A stretch of 32,478 bases of DNA, from assembly GCA_019421005.1 (NCBI GenBank), contig JAHZGA010000011.1, positions 1-32,478 of the forward strand, in the 5' to 3' direction. Numbering within the stretch: position 1 is the stretch's first letter; each line of letters starts with the position of its first letter. The DNA comes from a bacterium. Its GTDB lineage: Bacteria; Bacillota_I; Bacilli_A; RF39; UBA660. Both the position numbers and the translations under genes were made by a program. Below the pieces are notes generated by a model. The model searched no databases. It was given only the letters and a program-made list of their open reading frames with translations, and was not told where the DNA came from. Below are positions 13,923-20,829 of this stretch, piece after piece.

Positions 13923-15128
13923 ATGAAAATAAAATTTTACTTCTTACTTTTTATAGTATTATTATGCGGATGTAGTCATAATGCCAATATTGATACTATT
14001 GTTGAAGAACATGATAATATTGTTATAGCTATTAATAAACCTACTACTGGTATTAAAAATATTGATAGTATTATAAATAAGTATGTAAATAAAGAGTATA
14101 AAAATTTTGTTAAAAATTATCAAAAAATCAATGTTTCAAATCAAAAGTCAGAGTTAAATATTGATTATATTTATAATATAGTTAATGATAAATATTATAA
14201 TATAGTTATTAAAAAATATTTAAATAGTTCAATTTTAGATAAACCAATTAAAGAGTATAAAACTTTAGTATTTGATAAATCTAAAAATCGTATTTTAAAA
14301 ATTAAAGATATTGTTAGCAAAAAAAATTATTCTAAATTAATAAGTTTATTAAATAATGATGATGTTACTAATATAGATGATTTAAATAATTTTATTTTTA
14401 ATGATCAAAGTATTACTTTTTATTTAAATAGTAAAGATATAACTATTCCTTTAAATGATTTACCATTAAAAATTGATGTTAAAAAAGATTTTAAAGTCAA
14501 AGAGTTATATACTATCAAAGAGAACAATAAGGTTATTGATTATTCTAGACCAGTTGTTGCTTTAACTTTTGATGATGGCCCTAGTAAATATACTAAAGAG
14601 ATAATACAATTTTTAAAAGATAATAATGCTTATGCAACATTCTTTGTTTTAGGAAATAAAATTAATATTTATGAAGATACCTTAAAAACAATGTTAGATA
14701 ATGGTAATGAAATTGGTAATCATTCTTATTCTCATAAATGGTTGATTAAACTTAAGGAAAATGAATTAAAAACTGAAATTGAAAAAACTCAAATGTTGAT
14801 CAAAAATAAATTTAATTATAATATTAAGTTTTTACGTCCAACTTATGGTTCTGTTAATAAAATGGTTAAAAATAATACTAATTTAGAAATTGTTTTATGG
14901 AATGTTGATACACTTGACTGGAAAATCAAAAGTTCTAATAGAATAGTTAAAAAAGCTATTAACAAAGTTAAAAATGGTGATATTATTTTAATGCATGATA
15001 CATATGAAAGAAGTTTAAAAGCTGTTAAGAAATTAGTACCAGAGTTGCAAAAACAAGGTTATCAATTTATTACCATTAGTGAATTAAGGGAGTATCAATT
15101 AATTAATAAAAATTTAGAGAGTAATTAA
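13923..15128 (+). CDS. lipoprotein polysaccharide (peptidoglycan) deacetylase
   Basis: This 401-residue protein has a lipoprotein signal peptide with lipobox LLCGC (cleavage before Cys at about residue 16). An N-terminal alpha/beta region follows (about 30-195), like the DUF4163/DUF3298-type domains that precede NodB in PdaC-like enzymes. The NodB domain has ALTFDDGPS (about 214-222), GNEIGNHSYSH (about 262-272), FLRPTYGS (about 302-309) and DIILMHDTY (about 353-361). All metal ligands and the catalytic aspartate are present, so it should be an active extracellular deacetylase. I start it at 13923 because AGGTGAT directly precedes that ATG; a GTG at 13896 would break the signal peptide. The next gene starts one base after its stop. 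Confidence 0.9.
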   Translation: MKIKFYFLLFIVLLCGCSHNANIDTIVEEHDNIVIAINKPTTGIKNIDSIINKYVNKEYKNFVKNYQKINVSNQKSELNIDYIYNIVNDKYYNIVIKKYLNSSILDKPIKEYKTLVFDKSKNRILKIKDIVSKKNYSKLISLLNNDDVTNIDDLNNFIFNDQSITFYLNSKDITIPLNDLPLKIDVKKDFKVKELYTIKENNKVIDYSRPVVALTFDDGPSKYTKEIIQFLKDNNAYATFFVLGNKINIYEDTLKTMLDNGNEIGNHSYSHKWLIKLKENELKTEIEKTQMLIKNKFNYNIKFLRPTYGSVNKMVKNNTNLEIVLWNVDTLDWKIKSSNRIVKKAINKVKNGDIILMHDTYERSLKAVKKLVPELQKQGYQFITISELREYQLINKNLESN

Positions 15129-15129
15129 A

Positions 15130-15507
15130 ATGAATACATCAAAGGAAGTTCGTGAACTTAATATTCAATTATTATTTTCCATTTTATCTATTGTTACTAT
15201 CATTATTTCTATTATACTTATTCAAAATGAAAAGCAATTCAAAAAAAAAGAGAAAACTATTTTAAATGTTAAACAAGCTGATAATTTATCAAAATTTAAT
15301 CGCGTTTTAATTTTAATTATAGCTTTAGTATTTTTAGTTGTTAATTATCATTTAAAGGATCTTTCTTCAGATGAAGATTCAAAATCGTATGATTTACAAA
15401 TAATAGCCTCATATTTAGTTGTTTTTTCAGCTTTAATTACTTTATATGTTGTTTTCACTTCTCCTCCTAGTGAGGAAGCTATTGATGTTGAAAACCCTAT
15501 TATATAG
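15130..15507 (+). CDS. small membrane protein of unknown function
   Basis: This 125-residue protein has three predicted membrane segments (about 10-30, 56-75 and 88-110). A charged loop QNEKQFKKKEKT lies between the first two, an acidic loop SSDEDSKSYD between the last two, and the tail is acidic. I recognise no family. The ATG begins one base after the stop of the deacetylase, so the two are co-translated, and it may act with that enzyme at the membrane. A terminator-like hairpin follows. Confidence 0.7.
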   Translation: MNTSKEVRELNIQLLFSILSIVTIIISIILIQNEKQFKKKEKTILNVKQADNLSKFNRVLILIIALVFLVVNYHLKDLSSDEDSKSYDLQIIASYLVVFSALITLYVVFTSPPSEEAIDVENPII

Positions 15508-15521
15508 TTTTGGGTTATAGT

Positions 15522-15578
15522 AACTTTTATTTTATAATTTTAATGTAAAATCATATTTAAATAAAAGTTTTTCTTTTA
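15522..15578 (+). terminator. possible terminator after the deacetylase pair
   Basis: AACTTTTATTT (15522-15532) and AAATAAAAGTT (15559-15569) are a perfect 11-bp inverted repeat with a 26-base loop, followed by TTTCTTTT. The stem is AT-only, so its strength is uncertain. Confidence 0.5.
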
Positions 15579-15591
15579 AGATTTATTGCCA

Positions 15592-15620
15592 TTTACAAAT
15601 AATCAATTTTATGTTATGAT
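15592..15620 (+). promoter_or_regulatory. promoter of tRNA-Thr
   Basis: TTTACA (15592-15597) and TATGAT (15615-15620) are 17 bases apart with a TG extension, ending 12 bases before the mature tRNA 5' end. Confidence 0.75.
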
Positions 15621-15631
15621 TAGTTTGTAGT

Positions 15632-15705
15632 GCCGCCTTAGTTAAGTGGTATAACGAAGCCATGGTAAGGCTTAATGATAAGTTCGATTCTTATAGGCGG
15701 CACCA
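15632..15705 (+). tRNA. tRNA-Thr (anticodon GGT)
   Basis: A 74-base cloverleaf folds completely: acceptor GCCGCCT/AGGCGGC, D-stem GTTA/TAAC, anticodon stem AAGCC/GGCTT with loop ATGGTAA, a 4-base variable loop, and T-stem ATAAG/CTTAT with loop TTCGATT. The discriminator is A and CCA is encoded. Base 33 is T and 34-36 read GGT, so it decodes ACC/ACT (Thr). An A at position 32 is unusual. It has its own promoter and terminator. Confidence 0.9.
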
Positions 15706-15731
15706 AATTGATTGATATGTTTGAATTTATT

Positions 15732-15758
15732 AAAAGAACTTGTCAAAAGTTCTTTTTT
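15732..15758 (+). terminator. tRNA-Thr terminator
   Basis: AAAAGAACTT and AAGTTCTTTT form a 10-bp stem with a short loop (GTCAA) followed by a T-run, 27 bases after the tRNA. Confidence 0.8.
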
Positions 15759-15800
15759 GTGTTACTATTGGTATGTGAGCAAAATAACTTACATATAATA

Positions 15801-15888
15801 AAAAAGAAACATTCAATATTCCTATGTTGAGTGTTGCCGATTTAATCAGTTTCACCTAAATCGTTGTTGAGTTAGGTGAATTTCTTTT
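15801..15888. ncRNA. candidate small RNA with two hairpins (strand unresolved)
   Basis: Two perfect 9-bp inverted repeats lie back to back: AACATTCAA/TTGAGTGTT (15808-15835, one G-U pair) and TTCACCTAA/TTAGGTGAA (15851-15880). On the plus strand TATAAT (15794-15799) precedes the pair and TTTCTTTT follows. On the minus strand TTTACT-N17-TAATAT precedes the pair and TCTTTTTT follows. Either strand could be an 85-90 base terminated RNA. CGATTT (15838-15843) can also pair with AAATCG (15858-15863), excluding the second hairpin. No protein fits, and no known RNA family is recognised. Confidence 0.45.
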
Positions 15889-15936
15889 ATATTAATCTAT
15901 ATAGTAAGAATAGTAAAGGGAAGATAATTATTACTA

Positions 15937-15976
15937 AAAAAAGTAATTAGCGATATACTTATCTAATTACTTTTTT
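15937..15976. terminator. strong bidirectional hairpin terminator
   Basis: AAAAAAGTAATTAG (15937-15950) and CTAATTACTTTTTT (15963-15976) form a perfect 14-bp stem with a 12-base loop. It can terminate transcription from both sides. The rest of 15706-16040 holds no ORF I can support. Confidence 0.7.
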
Positions 15977-15985
15977 CATTTATAT

Positions 15986-16022
15986 AAAAAACTCGTTTCC
16001 ATATTCAAGAAACGAATTTTTT
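15986..16022 (-). terminator. terminator of the liaF-like operon
   Basis: TCGTTTC (15993-15999) and GAAACGA (16009-16015) form the stem, flanked by A6 and T6 runs, just beyond the DUF4097 gene; on the minus strand U6 follows the hairpin. Confidence 0.75.
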
Positions 16023-16040
16023 AAAAATATTTCAATAAAA

Positions 16041-16835
16041 TTATTTATCTGTTTTGATTTTTATACTACCTACTCCACCGTCTATTTCTATTTCGTTATT
16101 TCCTTCTCCTACAATTCCATTACCAGCAATTGAATTTTCATTAACTTGGATTGTTCCTATTCCTTTTTCAATATCAAATTTATAATTACTTAAATTACCA
16201 ATTAAATTTAAATTCAAATTACCTACTCCACAATCAATCTCACTTTTTCCAAATAAGGCTGATTTTATGTTAGTTTCTCCAGCACCTATATCTAAATCAA
16301 AATTATTAATTTTACCATCATTAATAGTTATTTTACCTGCTCCTCCATCAATATCAGCATGAGAGGCAACTTCTAAATAATCAATATTTAATTTACCAGC
16401 ACCTAAATCAATATTCAATTTATTGGTAATCAATTTTTCAATTTGAACACTACCGGCACCTGTTTCAATATTAACCTCTTCAAACATTGTACTTGGAACT
16501 GTTATAACTAAAATATAACGATCTTTAGTTATATGGTTTTTCTCTTTAATTGTTACCTTATTATTATTCTTTTTTATTTTGATATAATCACGATCTGTTT
16601 TAACAACTAACTTATCGCCACTTTCAATAACTAAATTACTCAATTTTAAATCAATATTTAAAGAATTTATTTCAGGATTATTTCCTTCTAAAACAGTTGT
16701 AATTTCTTCATCGTCGTTTTTAACTGTTGTTGTAATTGATTCAAATAAACCAATAATTGAACTAATAATACTTACAATCAAACATATAGCAAGTGCATAC
16801 GCAATATACTTAATTGTTTTTTGAAAATTTGTCAT
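16041..16835 (-). CDS. DUF4097-type beta-helix membrane protein (LiaG-like)
   Basis: This 264-residue protein has an N-terminal membrane segment (about 7-30), then a repetitive beta domain in which GAG or GGVG turns recur about every 18-20 residues: ETGAGSV, DLGAGKL, DGGAGKI, DIGAGET, DCGVGNL, EKGIGTI and DGGVGSI. This is the DUF4097/LiaG-like adhesin-type fold, common beside LiaF in Bacilli. The exact role is unknown; envelope stress sensing is an inference. The start is at 16835, where ATGA overlaps the stop of the liaF-like gene and GGAGGAG lies upstream. An ATG at 16862 lies inside the upstream gene and is rejected. Confidence 0.8.
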   Translation of the reverse strand: MTNFQKTIKYIAYALAICLIVSIISSIIGLFESITTTVKNDDEEITTVLEGNNPEINSLNIDLKLSNLVIESGDKLVVKTDRDYIKIKKNNNKVTIKEKNHITKDRYILVITVPSTMFEEVNIETGAGSVQIEKLITNKLNIDLGAGKLNIDYLEVASHADIDGGAGKITINDGKINNFDLDIGAGETNIKSALFGKSEIDCGVGNLNLNLIGNLSNYKFDIEKGIGTIQVNENSIAGNGIVGEGNNEIEIDGGVGSIKIKTDK

Positions 16836-17497
16836 TTTATTTCTACTCCTCCAAAAACACATTCAGCATTTACATATAATGTTTTAACATTTTCTTTATT
16901 TGCCTTTTTTGATGAATAATTAGATACACCACCAAATAATGAAGATGATGATACTTTTACTTTCATATCTTTAGGAACAAAAATAGTTATTCCACCAAAA
17001 ATACTACTAGCTTTTATAGTTACATCTTCTTTGATATCTGCACCTCTCAAATCACATTTTATTCCACCAAAAACAGCATTTAATTCACATCCATCAAATT
17101 TTTCACCATTAAATTCTAAATTTTGTCCTGAAAATGTTGCCCAGTATTCTTTCTCACTTTTTTGAGTTAGTTTCTTATCATGTTTAAAAACATTTTTGAA
17201 AACCATAGATATACCTATTATAACTAGAATTATTGGAAAAGCTAATTTCCAAATAAGATCAAAACTAATTATTTCTTGGCAACCTAATAAAAGTATAACA
17301 CCTACTAAAATTCCTATAATATTACCTGTTTTATCTTTATCTTTAAATAAATCAATAAAACATGGAACAATAATTAATAAAGTCCACCATCCATCAAAAA
17401 AGAAATTAATATCAGTTAGATTTAAAGCATTAAGTCCAAACAAAACTCCCACTATTATTAATAATATTCCTAAAACCATTCCCTTTAAATTATTCAT
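16832..17497 (-). CDS. LiaF-like membrane protein
   Basis: This 221-residue protein has four hydrophobic segments in its N-terminal half (about 6-22, 34-46, 55-73 and 79-97), including GWWTLLIIVPCFIDLFK, typical of LiaI/LiaF-TM domains. The C-terminal LiaF domain has the repeated VFGGIKCDLRGA, SIFGGITIFVPKDMKV, LFGGVSNYSS and CVFGGVEIK motifs. In Bacillus LiaF restrains the LiaRS envelope-stress two-component system. No liaR or liaS is in this window. The start is at 17497 with GGAAGGA about ten bases upstream; a TTG at 17515 would include the binding site. It is coupled to the DUF4097 gene by a 4-base overlap. Confidence 0.85.
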   Translation of the reverse strand: MNNLKGMVLGILLIIVGVLFGLNALNLTDINFFFDGWWTLLIIVPCFIDLFKDKDKTGNIIGILVGVILLLGCQEIISFDLIWKLAFPIILVIIGISMVFKNVFKHDKKLTQKSEKEYWATFSGQNLEFNGEKFDGCELNAVFGGIKCDLRGADIKEDVTIKASSIFGGITIFVPKDMKVKVSSSSLFGGVSNYSSKKANKENVKTLYVNAECVFGGVEIK

Positions 17498-17551
17498 AAC
17501 ATCAAATCCTTCCAAAAATATTGTATCATAAATATTAAAAAAAATAAATAC

Positions 17552-18016
17552 TTAAGCTTTTTTGGTAACATCAATCCATTTTTGATAATTAGAAGCTTGT
17601 TCTAATTCTTCAATTGTTAATTTAACTGCACTTTTGTTATTTCCACATGCAGGATAAACTATTTTATTTTTCTTTAACGAATTATCCAAATAAACTAAAA
17701 CATTATTTTTTATTCCAAATGGACAAACACCACCTGGAGCATGACCAATATAGGCTTCTGTTTCATTATATGCTATCATTTTAGCTTTAATTTTAAATTC
17801 TTCTTTATATTTATGATTGTCTATTTTAACATCACCTGCCATAACAATTATAATTGGTTTTCCATCTATTAATAATGACAATGATTTAGCAATATCTTTA
17901 GGTTCACAATTTAAAACATCAGCTGCTTCTAAAACACTTGCTGATGATTTTTCAAATTCTAAAATATTATTATCCAAATTATATTTTTTTAAATGATTTT
18001 TAGCTTCTTTAAACAT
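17552..18016 (-). CDS. ybaK: YbaK/EbsC-type aminoacyl-tRNA deacylase
   Basis: This 154-residue protein carries the YbaK/ProRS-editing fold: DIAKSLSLLIDGKPIIIVMAGD (about 41-62), an EEFKIKAKMIAYNETEA segment, and the diagnostic GHAPGGVCPFG (about 92-102), ending with VYPACGNNKSAVKLTIEEL. Family members remove misattached amino acids, such as cysteine from tRNA-Pro. Substrate choice here cannot be read from the sequence. AAGGTG lies eight to nine bases before the ATG. It begins only 17 bases after tRNA-Arg on the same strand, so the two are probably transcribed together. Confidence 0.9.
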   Translation of the reverse strand: MFKEAKNHLKKYNLDNNILEFEKSSASVLEAADVLNCEPKDIAKSLSLLIDGKPIIIVMAGDVKIDNHKYKEEFKIKAKMIAYNETEAYIGHAPGGVCPFGIKNNVLVYLDNSLKKNKIVYPACGNNKSAVKLTIEELEQASNYQKWIDVTKKA

Positions 18017-18033
18017 TTTATCAACACCTTCAG

Positions 18034-18110
18034 TGGCGCCCCCGAGAGGATTTGAACCTCCGACACCGGCCTTAGGAGGGCCGTGCTCTATCCAACTGAG
18101 CTACAAGGGC
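18034..18110 (-). tRNA. tRNA-Arg (anticodon CCT)
   Basis: A 77-base cloverleaf folds: acceptor GCCCTTG/CGGGGGC (two G-U pairs), D-stem GCTC/GAGC, anticodon stem CGGCC/GGCCG with loop CTCCTAA, variable loop GTGTC, T-stem GGAGG/CCTCT with loop TTCAAAT, discriminator G, encoded CCA. The anticodon CCT reads AGG (Arg). Confidence 0.95.
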
Positions 18111-18126
18111 ACAGAAATATTATATC

Positions 18127-18155
18127 AAAAAAAGACTATTTTTAACAGTCTTTTT
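18127..18155 (-). terminator. terminator of the HD-domain gene
   Basis: AAAAAGACT (18129-18137) and AGTCTTTTT (18147-18155) form a 9-bp stem overlapping the stop of the HD gene, with a U-run on the minus strand. It separates that gene from tRNA-Arg. Confidence 0.7.
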
Positions 18156-18657
18156 ACTTAATAAAATTAAATAATACTAATAATACTAAATTAGTTGAAT
18201 AACTAAATCGATAACCGAGTTTCATTGAAAACTCAAAACTTCCTATTCCTTTATCAACCATATTAACTAACCAACTTTCTCTATGTTTTGGCATGGTCAA
18301 ATTAACAGGAAACATATGACTTTTAATAATATCAGCTTCCAATTCAGTTATATCAAAATTTTCTAAAGAAGTTTTTAAAGCTTTTTTGGGATGAACAAAT
18401 GTTGAAATAAATCTTTCTTTAGATGTCCTATTTTCATTACTTAAAAAGAAATCATGTAATAAGCCACCACGTGCAACTTCTATATAATTTAAATTAAGTT
18501 TTTTAGCTATTTTATAAGCATTGTATGAAACTTTTAATGAATGTTCAAATCTACTTATTCCATGATGTTCTATATTCTTAATTTTATTAAATTCTTCGTT
18601 TTTTAAAATATCCTCTACTATTTTTATGTATTCTTTATTATCTAGAATATTATTCAT
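18154..18657 (-). CDS. HD-domain phosphohydrolase family protein
   Basis: This 167-residue protein has an HD-type helical domain: SRFEHSLKVSYNAYKIAKKL (about 35-54, with the first His), ARGGLLHDFFL (about 62-72, the HD pair), a later KSHMFP (about 112-117) and a conserved aspartate in NMVDKGIG. These are the metal ligands of HD phosphohydrolases, which act on nucleotides or phosphoesters; the substrate is unknown. The C-terminus is hydrophobic. The preferred start is 18657, behind GAGGTG and AAAGGG; the ATG at 18678 lies only five bases after a TATAAT and would be leaderless, so it is a possible alternative. It is monocistronic. Confidence 0.8.
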   Translation of the reverse strand: MNNILDNKEYIKIVEDILKNEEFNKIKNIEHHGISRFEHSLKVSYNAYKIAKKLNLNYIEVARGGLLHDFFLSNENRTSKERFISTFVHPKKALKTSLENFDITELEADIIKSHMFPVNLTMPKHRESWLVNMVDKGIGSFEFSMKLGYRFSYSTNLVLLVLFNFIK

Positions 18658-18740
18658 TACCCTTTTCACCTCGAACATAATACATTATATCATATTTAGA
18701 ATAAAATTATAATTACTTTTACATAATAAATTTAAAATTT

Positions 18741-19754
18741 TTATTCAGTAATGTCTAATTCTTGATTAATTGGCTGAATTTGTATATAAGTATTACCATC
18801 ATTTACTTTTATTTCTTCACCATTTAAATCAGTATAAAGTGTTTGTTTTTCACGGGTTTCTTTAGAACATTTAATAGGAATAGCATACCCATTAGTTATA
18901 TAGTAACCATCTTGTGTGCCCAAGTTGTCAATATCTTGTCTACCACTATTATCCATACTATAGTTATCTACCTTAATAACTATAATATTTTTAACAGTAT
19001 ATTGTTTATTTGTTTTTTTATCAACATGATCAATTCCATTCATAATTCTTTTGTAAACTTTATTTTCACTATCATAAGTATAACTTGTATTATGATAATT
19101 AGAGTAATCAATACTTATGTTATTAGCAGGAATTGCATCATCATATTCTTTTAAAGAAATCTCGTCAATACTATAATTTAAAAGCAATTCTTGGTCTGTT
19201 GTTAATCTATAATTACTTTTAGTCGCAAAGTCAGTAATACTTTCTATATTAGTAAAAGCATTATGTGGTGCATATAAACTATTATCACGCCAAAAGGCAT
19301 CATCATATATTCCATTTATGTTATCTATATTATATGTTTTAATATCACTTGAAGCTTGGGGGCTCCAACCATAATGGGCATAGATGGCATCATTTTCCAT
19401 TGCATAATCTAAAAAATAATGTCTTGAACTTCTAACAGGACCAATTAAACTAGTATCCTGATCTTTAAAAATTGCCATAATTCTAGTTAAGCCACCTTCA
19501 ACAATTATTTCATATGATAAGTAAGCGTCTTGTAATCCTGCATGTGGCCAAGCATCATCATGATTATCTATCATAACTGCTATTGGTCTTGTTTTAGAGT
19601 TAACATCTACTATTTTTAATTGTTTTTTAGGTTTTATTTTTTCAACAACATTAACATCTTTAAAGAAGTAATAATATCCACCTATTAAAATAATAATTAA
19701 AAGGAAAAATATAATAAATTTTCTTTTTCTTTTTTTAGATTTTCTTTTAGCCAT
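18741..19754 (-). CDS. DUF3048 (YerB-like) membrane-anchored extracellular protein
   Basis: This 337-residue protein has a very basic N-terminus and one membrane anchor (about 13-30). Two DUF3048 domains follow: an N-terminal one with RPIAVMIDNHDDAWPHAGLQDA and YEIIVEGGLTRIMAIF, SLIGPVRSSRHYFLDYA and APHNAFTN, and a C-terminal one with KVYKRIMNGIDHVDKKT and the final YIQIQPIN. YerB-type proteins are surface proteins of unknown function in Bacillota. It is anchored by a transmembrane helix, whereas Bacillus YerB is a lipoprotein. AGGTGAT lies four to five bases before the ATG. It stands alone, divergent from ldh. Confidence 0.9.
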   Translation of the reverse strand: MAKRKSKKRKRKFIIFFLLIIILIGGYYYFFKDVNVVEKIKPKKQLKIVDVNSKTRPIAVMIDNHDDAWPHAGLQDAYLSYEIIVEGGLTRIMAIFKDQDTSLIGPVRSSRHYFLDYAMENDAIYAHYGWSPQASSDIKTYNIDNINGIYDDAFWRDNSLYAPHNAFTNIESITDFATKSNYRLTTDQELLLNYSIDEISLKEYDDAIPANNISIDYSNYHNTSYTYDSENKVYKRIMNGIDHVDKKTNKQYTVKNIIVIKVDNYSMDNSGRQDIDNLGTQDGYYITNGYAIPIKCSKETREKQTLYTDLNGEEIKVNDGNTYIQIQPINQELDITE

Positions 19755-19891
19755 AATATCACCTATCCATTATAATTATATCATTCTAAATAATATTATG
19801 CACTTTTACTTTAATTTAAAATGTCCAATTATGTCAAGTTTATTTACTTTTATAAGTATTTAATATAAAATTAAATTAGGAGGGATTATAA

Positions 19892-20803
19892 GTGAACAAT
19901 AAAGTTGTTATTATTGGATGTGGTAATGTAGGAATGAGTTATGCTTATGCTCTACTGAATCAGAGAACTTATGTTAATGAATTAGTTTTAATTGATTTAA
20001 ACAAAGATAGAATTATTGGAGAAGCAATGGATTTAAACCACTGTCTAGCTTTCGCACCTAGTAAAATTAATATTCACAGTGGTGATTATAGCGATTGTAA
20101 GGATGCTAAAATAGTTTGTATTGCTGCAGGCGCGAACCAAGGTGAAAATGAAACAAGAATGGATTTAATCCATAAAAATGCCCATATATTTAAAGATATT
20201 GTTGACAATGTAATGAATAGTGGTTTTAATGGTATTTTTTTAATTGCAACTAATCCTTTAGATATCATGACATATATTACTTGGAAGTGTTCTAAATTGC
20301 CTACAAATCAAATAATAGGTAGTGGTACTAGTTTAGACAGTGCAAGATTAAAATATATAATTGGTGATAAATTAAAAATAAATCCTAAAAATATTCATGC
20401 TTATGTAATTGGTGAACATGGTGATAGCGAGTTTGTCCCTTGGAGCAATGCCAATGTTGGTTTACAAAATATCAAAGACTTTCTTACTAAAGAAGAAATG
20501 GATGAAATTGCAACTAATGTTAAAAATGCTGCTTATGAAATAATTAAACGTAAGGGTGCGACTTATTACGGAATTGGAATGTGTTTAGTTAGAATTACCA
20601 ATGCTATATTAGGTAATGAAAATGCTATTATTTCAGTATCATGTTATGACGAAAATAATAATGTTTTTGTGGGCTGTCCAGCTATTATAAATTCTAAAGG
20701 TATAAAACAAAAAGTATATTTAAAATTATCAGATGAAGAAACTAATAAATTACAACATTCAATTGATTTTATAAAAGAGGCTATTAAAAGTTTAGAAAAT
20801 TAA
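19892..20803 (+). CDS. ldh: L-lactate dehydrogenase
   Basis: This 303-residue NAD-dependent enzyme converts pyruvate to lactate and regenerates NAD+ in fermentation. It has the dinucleotide-binding GCGNVGMSYAYAL (about 7-19), NPLDIMTY (about 123-130), GSGTSLDSARL (about 145-155, with the substrate-binding Arg) and the active-site GEHGDSE (about 175-181; catalytic His). It is closer to lactate than to malate dehydrogenase by these motifs and by context, though some family members prefer other 2-oxoacids. The start is GTG with AGGAGGG seven bases upstream. It is monocistronic, with a terminator immediately after. Confidence 0.92.
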   Translation: MNNKVVIIGCGNVGMSYAYALLNQRTYVNELVLIDLNKDRIIGEAMDLNHCLAFAPSKINIHSGDYSDCKDAKIVCIAAGANQGENETRMDLIHKNAHIFKDIVDNVMNSGFNGIFLIATNPLDIMTYITWKCSKLPTNQIIGSGTSLDSARLKYIIGDKLKINPKNIHAYVIGEHGDSEFVPWSNANVGLQNIKDFLTKEEMDEIATNVKNAAYEIIKRKGATYYGIGMCLVRITNAILGNENAIISVSCYDENNNVFVGCPAIINSKGIKQKVYLKLSDEETNKLQHSIDFIKEAIKSLEN

Positions 20804-20829
20804 AAAATTGTGGTAAAACACAATTTTTT
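20802..20829. terminator. bidirectional terminator between ldh and the zinc-ribbon gene
   Basis: AAAAAATTGTG (20802-20812) and CACAATTTTTT (20819-20829) form an 11-bp stem with a 6-base loop and U-runs on both strands. Confidence 0.8.

Noticed and set aside
15706..16040. Riboswitch or T-box next to tRNA-Thr
   Set aside because: No T-box motif, specifier loop or downstream gene on the same strand; the hairpins fit terminators or a small RNA better.
17196..17531. 111-residue plus-strand ORF opposite the liaF-like gene
   Set aside because: Antisense to a recognised gene, without a binding site or family features.
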